Below, in pieces: positions 1-4,796 of a stretch of DNA of 9,638 nucleotides. The notes beneath the pieces are model-generated. The model was not told the DNA's origin and made no database searches. It saw nothing but the letters and a program-made list of their open reading frames with translations. The first letter of the stretch is position 1, and every line of letters starts with the position of its first letter. The DNA is taken from contig JAUPKV010000061.1 of the NCBI GenBank assembly GCA_030837265.1, forward strand, positions 1 through 9,638, in the 5' to 3' direction. Made by a program: the position numbers and the translations under genes. The stretch is from Methanobacteriota archaeon (GTDB lineage: Archaea > Halobacteriota > Methanosarcinia > Methanosarcinales > Methanosarcinaceae).

Positions 1-776
1 GGGTAACCTATGACGCATGCATCCGTTTTTCAGGCGCAGATACAGTCTGGGTCCCAACAATTCCTGAGAAAGGATTTCTTCCGGATAATTTTGCAGATTA
101 CATAAACGATAAAACCAAACTTATTGTTGTAAATACTCCGGGAAATCCAACCGGTGGAGTATTTGGGATAAAGACATTGCAGTGCATTGCAGATCTGGCA
201 ATAGATAATGACCTGCTAGTGGTCTCCGATGAGATTTATGAGAAAATTATCTACGATAGAGAGCATATAAGTATTGGAAGTTTTGACGGGATGCAGGAAA
301 GAACTATCACTGTAAATGGTTTTTCAAAGGCTTATGCAATGACAGGTTGGAGGCTCGGTTATCTGACTGCTCCACCCGAGATCTTTAAACTTCTACAAAA
401 AATCCAATCTCATTCGGTAAGTAGTGCGACCACATTTGTTCAGTACGGTGGGCTTGAAGCCTTGCAGGGCCCTCAGGAAGGAGTCAAAGCAATGGTAGAT
501 AGATTCAAGGTTAGACGAGATGTTCTGGTTGAGGGTCTTAACAAAATAGGTTTTGAATGCAAGAAACCAGATGGAGCTTTTTATGCCTTTGCTAATGTGA
601 GCGAATTTGGAAATGGGACAGTGGTTGCAGAGAAGCTTTTAAAAGAAGCTCAGGTTGCAGTTACCCCGGGAATTGCTTTTGGGAGCTCAGGGGAAAACTT
701 TATCAGAGTTTCTTATGCCACATCTATTGATAGAATCAGGGAAGCTCTTGATAGACTTGAAAATGTATTTGTATAA
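1..776 (+). CDS. Class I/II aspartate aminotransferase, 5' end missing
   Basis: This is the C-terminal two thirds of a PLP-dependent fold-type I aminotransferase. The frame is open from base 3 and gives 257 residues; archaeal relatives have roughly 380, so about 120 N-terminal residues lie outside the window. The substrate-binding NPTGG motif is at visible residues 48-52, SDEIYE at 75-80 with the Asp that contacts the PLP pyridine nitrogen, and the Schiff-base lysine in FSKAYAMTGWRLGY at visible residue 109 (codon 327-329). The near-terminal FIRVSYA segment holds the Arg that binds the substrate carboxylate. A TTG at 177 is internal and should not be taken as the start. The family transfers the amino group between aspartate or similar amino acids and 2-oxoglutarate in the cytoplasm. 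Aspartate feeds the aspartate-semialdehyde route used by the enzyme at 1667, but exact specificity cannot be read from this part alone. Confidence 0.93.
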   Translation, partial: VTYDACIRFSGADTVWVPTIPEKGFLPDNFADYINDKTKLIVVNTPGNPTGGVFGIKTLQCIADLAIDNDLLVVSDEIYEKIIYDREHISIGSFDGMQERTITVNGFSKAYAMTGWRLGYLTAPPEIFKLLQKIQSHSVSSATTFVQYGGLEALQGPQEGVKAMVDRFKVRRDVLVEGLNKIGFECKKPDGAFYAFANVSEFGNGTVVAEKLLKEAQVAVTPGIAFGSSGENFIRVSYATSIDRIREALDRLENVFV

Positions 777-800
777 AATACATATGTAGTGAGTGCGATC

Positions 801-863
801 AAAAAGCCGGAAAAACATTTATCTTTCACACAAGCGGTATGGTATGTTCACCCATACCGTTTG
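801..863 (-). terminator. Hairpin over the ribL stop codon, likely terminator between convergent genes
   Basis: Bases 831-842 pair with 852-863 (12 bp including one G-U) around a 9-base loop that contains the ribL stop codon (848-850). Reading the minus strand, two runs of five T follow, at 811-815 and 801-805. The hairpin sits where the aminotransferase transcript and the ribL transcript meet, so it may help end either one. Function is inferred; archaeal termination depends mainly on T tracts. Confidence 0.4.
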
Positions 864-1267
864 AGGACCTCTTTTATAATTGCGCCGGTACTGCAGAACG
901 CACATTCCTTTGAAAACTGTATTCTGACTACTTTTGCAGGAAGACCTCTATTAGTAAGTTCTTTTTCCAGATAATCAATATCAAAATTCTGGTCATAGCC
1001 CAGAGTAATTATATCGGGCTTGATCTCCTTCAAGGGCTCGAACATATCTGTTTTGCTACCAAGAAGAGCTTTATCTACCATTCTCAGGGCACTTACCATT
1101 TCCATTCTCTGTTCCTCGGGTATAATGGGTTTGGGCTTGTGAGTTACGTTTGAATCCCTGGCAACGATGACAAAGAGTTCATCTCCCAGAGCCCGTGCCT
1201 GGGCTAGAAAATAAACATGCCCTGGATGAAGCAGATCAAAAGTGCCGGTAGCAAGTACACGCGTCAA
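848..1267 (-). CDS. ribL: Archaeal FAD synthase RibL (cytidylyltransferase-like nucleotidyltransferase)
   Basis: This 139-residue protein matches the small archaeal FAD synthases, which transfer AMP from ATP to FMN in the cytoplasm. The nucleotidyltransferase signature GTFDLLHPGH is at residues 8-17, with the catalytic HxGH at 14-17. The family's second motif appears as CSTGAIIKEV near the C-terminus, where a Cys pair (C122, C125) resembles the cysteines linked to air sensitivity of the characterised Methanocaldococcus enzyme. Database names such as glycerol-3-phosphate cytidylyltransferase are common for such proteins but less fitting. The start is a TTG at 1265-1267: no ATG, GTG or other TTG lies in frame before the upstream stop at 1310-1312. 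A good Shine-Dalgarno (AGGTGAT, 1271-1277) lies 3 bases upstream. The gene converges on the aminotransferase. Confidence 0.88.
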   Translation of the reverse strand: MTRVLATGTFDLLHPGHVYFLAQARALGDELFVIVARDSNVTHKPKPIIPEEQRMEMVSALRMVDKALLGSKTDMFEPLKEIKPDIITLGYDQNFDIDYLEKELTNRGLPAKVVRIQFSKECAFCSTGAIIKEVLKRYG

Positions 1268-1334
1268 CTTATCACCTGGATTCGGGTAATATCTTTTAAG
1301 GATAAGAAATTAACTGAAACTACACCTTTTATCC

Positions 1335-1343
1335 TATATTTAT
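1335..1343 (-). promoter_or_regulatory. Possible TATA box of ribL
   Basis: Read on the minus strand this is ATAAATATA, about 68 bases before the TTG start. A start of transcription about 25 bases downstream would give a leader of roughly 45 bases containing the AGGTGAT site. The spacer is AT-rich, so chance matches are likely. Confidence 0.35.
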
Positions 1344-1610
1344 GCAGTTCTCCCGATTTAAATCGTGTATTTTATAATGGGTTATTCACAATTGTTATTT
1401 TAAATTATATATATTATATAGTTTTACGGGAGAAAGTTCCAATTACCTTAAATAGCATATGTGGTTCACAAATATTGACTATTGTAACCGTAAGTGACTG
1501 TTATTATTGGATCCAGGATGCAAACCCGGCGGTCTGAGACATATCTGATTGGAATCCAGTCTTTTATCTCTTCTGGAGGGAGCCCTCAGTGGTTGCATTA
1601 CCATAAGTAA

Positions 1611-1618
1611 TATATAAA
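1611..1618 (+). promoter_or_regulatory. TATA box of the aspartate-semialdehyde sulfurtransferase operon
   Basis: TATATAAA lies 49 bases before the ATG at 1667. With normal archaeal spacing, transcription would start near 1637-1642 and leave a leader of about 25-30 bases. A weak purine-rich site (AAAAGGGG, 1651-1658) ends 8 bases before the ATG. A second TATA-like stretch at 1404-1420 could be an upstream promoter. Apart from these and the ribL promoter, the 1268-1666 spacer shows nothing convincing. Confidence 0.55.
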
Positions 1619-1666
1619 AAGATAAATATTACAATTTAGCAAGTTTATGAAAAAGGGGAAACCCAC

Positions 1667-3169
1667 ATGGTTAAAAAATCAATTCATGAGATTAATCGAA
1701 AGATTGAGGATGGCAGCGTTAATGTAGTTACGGCTGAGGAGATGGTCAGGATAGTTGAGGACCTTGGCGTGGAAGGAGCTGCAAGAGAAGTGGATGTAGT
1801 CACTACGGGCACATTTGGTGCCATGTGTTCATCCGGTCTGATGCTAAACCTTGGTCACTCTGAGCCACCAATCAAAATCCAGAGGATGTGGTTTAACCAC
1901 GTGGAGGCTTATAGTGGAATTGCAGCTGTGGATGCTTACCTTGGGGCCACCCAGATTTCGGATACAAGGGGAATCCAGTATGGTGGGGCTCATGTTATCG
2001 AAGACCTTCTGAGAGGAAAAGAAATTAATGTTCATGCAACTTCATATGGGACAGACTGTTACCCCAGGAAAGTTCTGGATACGACAATTTGCCTTGAGGA
2101 TTTGAACGAAGCTGTCCTGTTGAATCCGAGGAACGCATACCAGAAATATGCAGCCGCAACAAATAGTTCAAAAAGAATCCTTAGCACGTATATGGGTGAA
2201 CTTCTCCCAAACTTTGGAAATGTAACTTATTCCGGAGCAGGCGTACTTTCCCCGCTTTCAAATGATCCGGACTATGAAACAATTGGCATAGGGACAAGGA
2301 TATTCATTGGAGGAGCACAGGGGTATGTTATTGGAAACGGAACCCAACATTCGCCTTCTACTGGTTTTGGTACCTTAATGGTCAAAGGAAACCTGAAAGA
2401 AATGAACCTTGATTATTTAAGGGCTGCCTCCTTTACAGGGTACGGGACAACTCTTTATCTAGGGATAGGGATTCCGATACCTATTCTTAATGAGAAGCTT
2501 GCAGCTGATACTGCAATAAGTGATAAGGATCTCACAACCAACATCCTTGATTATGCTGGAGGTAGCCGGAATAAGCCGGTTATAAAGCAAGTCAACTATG
2601 CCGAGCTAAAGTCAGGAAAGGTGGAATTAGCCGGAAAGGATATACCTACTTCTTCTCTTTCCAGTTTCAAGAAAGCAAGAATAATTGCCAATGAGCTGAA
2701 AGGATGGATTAAACGCGGAGAATTCTTTGTAAGCCTGCCTGTGGAAAGACTTCTCAGAGAGGGTCTTACAAAGCCAATGAAACAGATACAGGCCGTGCCT
2801 CTTGTAAAGGATGTGATGTCCGAGTTTATTGTGACCATTAAAAGAGATCAGACTGTTCAGGATGCTGCAAAGAAGATATGGGAAAACTCCTTCAATCATC
2901 TGGCTGTAGTCTCCGATAACGGCGAGCTAGTTGGGATCCTTACTGCCTGGGATATTTCCAAAGCTGTTGCAGAGAATATTTTTGACTCTGTCGAAAGCGT
3001 TATGACTAAAAAGGTACTGACCTGCTCTCCAAACGAGCCTGTTGATCTTGCTGCACGCAGGCTGGATCGTTATGGTGTATCCGCCATGCCGGTAATCGAT
3101 ACTCAGCGTCGAGTTCTCGGGATAATAACAAGTGACAATATCAGCAAGCTCCTTGCAAGGAGGTACTGA
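1667..3169 (+). CDS. L-aspartate semialdehyde sulfurtransferase, DUF39 plus two CBS domains (MA1821 type)
   Basis: This 500-residue protein has the architecture of the DUF39 (COG1900) homocysteine-biosynthesis protein MA1821 of Methanosarcina acetivorans. That protein, with a ferredoxin partner, makes homocysteine from aspartate semialdehyde and a sulfur donor without acetyl- or succinylhomoserine. The DUF39 region covers about residues 5-365. Two cysteines match in position those I recall as functionally important, C54 (in GAMCSSG) and C131 (in GTDCYPR); they are the expected sites for carrying persulfide sulfur. Tandem CBS domains follow at about 383-435 and 444-497, usually a site for adenine-nucleotide or S-adenosylmethionine regulation. 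Length is full. The ATG at 1667 is preceded by a TATA box and a weak purine-rich site. The stop is one base from the start of the partner gene at 3171, so the two form an operon. Confidence 0.92.
   Translation: MVKKSIHEINRKIEDGSVNVVTAEEMVRIVEDLGVEGAAREVDVVTTGTFGAMCSSGLMLNLGHSEPPIKIQRMWFNHVEAYSGIAAVDAYLGATQISDTRGIQYGGAHVIEDLLRGKEINVHATSYGTDCYPRKVLDTTICLEDLNEAVLLNPRNAYQKYAAATNSSKRILSTYMGELLPNFGNVTYSGAGVLSPLSNDPDYETIGIGTRIFIGGAQGYVIGNGTQHSPSTGFGTLMVKGNLKEMNLDYLRAASFTGYGTTLYLGIGIPIPILNEKLAADTAISDKDLTTNILDYAGGSRNKPVIKQVNYAELKSGKVELAGKDIPTSSLSSFKKARIIANELKGWIKRGEFFVSLPVERLLREGLTKPMKQIQAVPLVKDVMSEFIVTIKRDQTVQDAAKKIWENSFNHLAVVSDNGELVGILTAWDISKAVAENIFDSVESVMTKKVLTCSPNEPVDLAARRLDRYGVSAMPVIDTQRRVLGIITSDNISKLLARRY
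3157..3164 (+). promoter_or_regulatory. Ribosome binding site that fixes the start of the NIL-ferredoxin gene
   Basis: AAGGAGGT, a near-perfect Shine-Dalgarno, lies 6 bases before ATG 3171. It sits inside the last codons of the upstream gene and shows that the GTG at 3132 in the same frame is not the start. Confidence 0.85.
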
Positions 3170-3170
3170 A

Positions 3171-3557
3171 ATGAAAATAAAGATTAGTATTCCTACGGAG
3201 AGAATCCAGAATCCTATTATTTCCGAGTCTATAGTTGAAACGGGTATCCTGATCAATATAATGGTTGCAAATATTGATTCAACATATGGTGAATTGATTG
3301 CAGATGTAAGTGATTTCCATTTCGATAAAATTAAAAAAGCTCTGGAATTCAGGGGAGCAATAGTTACTATTCTGGATCGTCCGATTCATAGGGATGAAGA
3401 AGAATGTATTGATTGCGGTGCCTGTATTTCGGTTTGCCCTACTAATGTTTATGCTTTTAATGAAAACTGGGACGTAAAAGTTGATGAGAAGAAGTGCATC
3501 CAGTGTGGTATGTGTATCAAGATGTGTCCTCATGGAGCATTAAGACTTGGAGAATGA
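3171..3557 (+). CDS. NIL-domain 2[4Fe-4S] ferredoxin, iron-sulfur partner of the aspartate-semialdehyde sulfurtransferase (MA1822 type)
   Basis: This is a 128-residue two-domain protein. Residues 1-72 form a NIL domain, the small ferredoxin-like fold also found in methionine transporters. Residues 76-124 form a bacterial-type ferredoxin with two CxxCxxCxxxCP motifs: C79, C82, C85, C89 and C109, C112, C115, C119. All eight ligands are present, so two [4Fe-4S] clusters are expected. In Methanosarcina this protein works with the DUF39-CBS protein encoded just upstream to make homocysteine, probably handling the reduction or sulfur-transfer step. The start is the ATG at 3171, one base after the upstream stop and behind a strong ribosome binding site; the 13 extra in-frame residues from GTG 3132 would overlap the upstream gene and are unlikely. 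Confidence 0.92.
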   Translation: MKIKISIPTERIQNPIISESIVETGILINIMVANIDSTYGELIADVSDFHFDKIKKALEFRGAIVTILDRPIHRDEEECIDCGACISVCPTNVYAFNENWDVKVDEKKCIQCGMCIKMCPHGALRLGE

Positions 3558-3594
3558 GAAAACGAAAAGTAATAATAAATTATATAGAGTGAGT

Positions 3595-3630
3595 TATAAC
3601 TTCTCTTCTGCTTGAAGTATAACTTCTCTT
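3595..3630 (+). repeat. 13-bp direct repeat upstream of the SMR exporter gene
   Basis: TATAACTTCTCTT occurs at 3595-3607 and again at 3618-3630, a 23-bp repeat distance (about two helical turns, same face of the DNA). The second copy runs into AAGAAG, giving a small CTTCT/AGAAG inverted repeat at 3623-3636. The pair lies about 100 bases upstream of the SMR promoter and could be an operator or a local duplication. Confidence 0.6.
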
Positions 3631-3678
3631 AAGAAGCTAAAAAGAAGATAAGTGATGATGTAATGAATTACAACACAC

Positions 3679-3686
3679 TTTTTTTT
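3679..3686 (+). terminator. T8 tract, possible terminator of the sulfurtransferase operon
   Basis: Eight consecutive T lie 122 bases after the ferredoxin stop and just before the SMR promoter. Oligo-T tracts are the core signal of archaeal termination. There is no hairpin in front of it. Confidence 0.4.
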
Positions 3687-3702
3687 CATTAAGAAGCACT
3701 GA

Positions 3703-3710
3703 TTTATATG
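3703..3710 (+). promoter_or_regulatory. TATA box of the SMR gene, implying a leaderless or nearly leaderless mRNA
   Basis: TTTATATG is centred about 23 bases before ATG 3730. With archaeal TATA-to-start spacing of about 25 bases, the transcript would begin at or next to the ATG. No Shine-Dalgarno is present between the two, which agrees. Confidence 0.5.
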
Positions 3711-3729
3711 TAGAAACCAAATACATTTG

Positions 3730-4056
3730 ATGAATTATTATTACCTTCTTCTACTGGCAATAGCATTTGAAGTATGCGGAACCACATGTATGAAACTTTC
3801 TCTGGGTTTTTCTAAACTAATCCCTTCAATTTTGATCTTTGTCTTTTATGCGGCCAGTTTCTCCGTATTCACGCTTGCCCTCAAAAAAATGGATGTAAGT
3901 ATTGCATATGCAATCTGGGCAGGGCTTGGAACGGCTCTTATTACGGTAATAGGGATTTTATGGTTTAAGGAGCCTGTAAATTCTTTAAAAGTGATCTCTC
4001 TTTTTGTCGTTATAATTGGTGTTATAGGGCTTCATCTCAGCGACAGAATTGCTTGA
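3730..4056 (+). CDS. Small multidrug resistance (SMR) exporter, EmrE/Qac subtype
   Basis: This 108-residue protein has four membrane helices at about residues 3-21, 30-50, 56-77 and 84-103. It closely matches EmrE, which exchanges protons for cationic aromatic or quaternary ammonium compounds as a dual-topology dimer in the cytoplasmic membrane. From ATG 3730 the key residues fall at EmrE numbering: the proton- and drug-binding E14, K22, Y40, Y60 and W63. That decides the start over the TTG at 3727, which would add one residue. The EVCGTT...MK and AYAIWAGLG motifs resemble the Qac drug-export branch more than the guanidinium exporters (Gdx/SugE). There is no second SMR gene, so a homodimer is expected. 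It appears to be transcribed alone. Natural substrate is unknown. Confidence 0.93.
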   Translation: MNYYYLLLLAIAFEVCGTTCMKLSLGFSKLIPSILIFVFYAASFSVFTLALKKMDVSIAYAIWAGLGTALITVIGILWFKEPVNSLKVISLFVVIIGVIGLHLSDRIA

Positions 4057-4063
4057 CAAAAGA

Positions 4064-4107
4064 CATTTCAGGCGATCCGGAATCCGCCTTCCGGATTGCC
4101 TGAATGA
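4064..4107. repeat. Long perfect-type hairpin after the SMR gene
   Basis: Arms 4067-4082 and 4089-4104 pair over 16 bp with a single G-U and a 6-base loop; three further pairs (4064-4066 with 4105-4107) form around a one-sided discontinuity. It begins 8 bases after the SMR stop. No T tract follows on the plus strand, so it may be an mRNA 3'-end stabiliser, a bidirectional terminator shared with the minus-strand remnant, or a small REP-like element. Confidence 0.75.
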
Positions 4108-4134
4108 TTCATCTGTGCACGGGAAATACCTGAT

Positions 4135-4320
4135 TCATCGGTTTCTAGCACCGCCTGCTACCGCTTCATTCAGGGATTTTTCCAACATTGCATTTGCTTC
4201 ATGGATGTAAGTCCAGAAGTGCGGCCTATGCTATTTAATACTCCGGAAGGAATCAAGAATATCCAGTTCTTGCAAGAGTGGCACATGCCGCGGTTCTTGT
4301 TCAGGATATAAGTACGTTTT
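4135..4320 (-). pseudogene. Possible gene remnant with an in-frame TAG
   Basis: The minus strand is readable from 4320 (just after a TAA at 4321-4323) to a TGA at 4135-4137, interrupted only by a TAG at 4231-4233. The part after the TAG includes HFWTYIHEANAMLEKSLNEA, and the part before includes PLLQELDILDSF; both have a composition and helix pattern typical of real protein. No start codon with a ribosome site is evident, and at 61 codons it is short. I do not recognise the family. It could be a decayed fragment of a larger gene. The TAG might instead be read as pyrrolysine if the host has that system, but nothing here shows that. The opposite strand is also open (ending TAA at about 4308-4310) but is rich in Phe/Cys and looks like its shadow. 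Confidence 0.3.
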
Positions 4321-4378
4321 TTACGATTTCTAATTTTTCTCGTCTTATGATTTTTCCATCTTATTTTTTAAGACTTTT
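4316..4378 (+). terminator. Cluster of T-rich tracts, possible termination zone after the SMR gene
   Basis: Several runs of five to six T occur in about 60 bases (near 4317-4322, 4334-4338, 4351-4355 and 4364-4369). This matches archaeal oligo-T termination, although it is about 260 bases beyond the SMR stop. The rest of the spacer up to about 4740 is AT-rich with no gene that I can support. Confidence 0.3.
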
Positions 4379-4747
4379 ATCCCTTCAGATCTCTATTCGT
4401 AAAATTAGAATATAAGTATACTTTATTCAAAATCGTTCTTTATATCGAGACAATGGTCTTTGAAACTTGATAAAGCTTTATTTCTCTTTTCTAACTATTA
4501 AATAAATCAGAATCTTTAAAAAAATGGAAATAATTGCCTATAGTTTGGGTAAAAGGGCTTCAAAGTATAAAGAATGCTTCAATTAATTTAATAATTTTAG
4601 ATTTCCTTCTTTTAAGGTTCTAACCGGGCTTTTCCTTCCTTTCCACTCCATTCCTGATATATATTAAACCCCAAAACCTGAGATCAACGATTTTAAAACA
4701 ACATATTATTTATATAAAATTATTTAAATGTATTTAATATAATTAAT

Positions 4748-4756
4748 TATATATAA
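4748..4756 (+). promoter_or_regulatory. TATA box of the glycosyltransferase operon
   Basis: TATATATAA lies 40 bases before the GTG start at 4797. Transcription would begin near 4775-4780, giving a leader of about 20 bases that includes the G-rich ribosome site AGGGGGGT (4781-4788). Confidence 0.55.
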
Positions 4757-4796
4757 GTTGACTTAACATTGTATTTGCTTAGGGGGGTTATAATAC

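Noticed and set aside
789..974. 61-codon plus-strand frame after the aminotransferase
   Set aside because: Most of it is antisense to ribL, and its translation has no protein-like features.
1217..1537. 106-codon plus-strand frame across the ribL start and spacer
   Set aside because: It overlaps ribL in antisense, then runs through AT-rich spacer with Ile/Tyr/Leu-rich low-complexity translation and no ribosome site.
1576..1587. Inverted repeat GAGGG/CCCTC in the spacer
   Set aside because: The loop would be only two bases, too short for a stable hairpin; it may be chance.
1494..1610. Short plus-strand frame (ATG at 1518) ending just before the TATA box at 1611
   Set aside because: It has only 30-38 codons, no clear ribosome site and no recognised motif. 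It lies upstream of the predicted operon start, so it is not a leader peptide of that mRNA. It could be real but I cannot support it.
3132..3170. GTG start giving 13 extra residues on the ferredoxin protein
   Set aside because: The strong Shine-Dalgarno at 3157-3164 points to ATG 3171, where the NIL domain begins normally.
3730..4056. Guanidinium exporter (Gdx/SugE) reading of the SMR gene
   Set aside because: The first helix and the AYAIWAGLG segment follow the EmrE/Qac pattern, and I see no guanidine riboswitch structure upstream.
4328..4410. 10-bp inverted repeat TTCTAATTTT / AAAATTAGAA about 63 bases apart
   Set aside because: It is made only of A and T apart from one pair, in very AT-rich DNA, so chance is a sufficient explanation.
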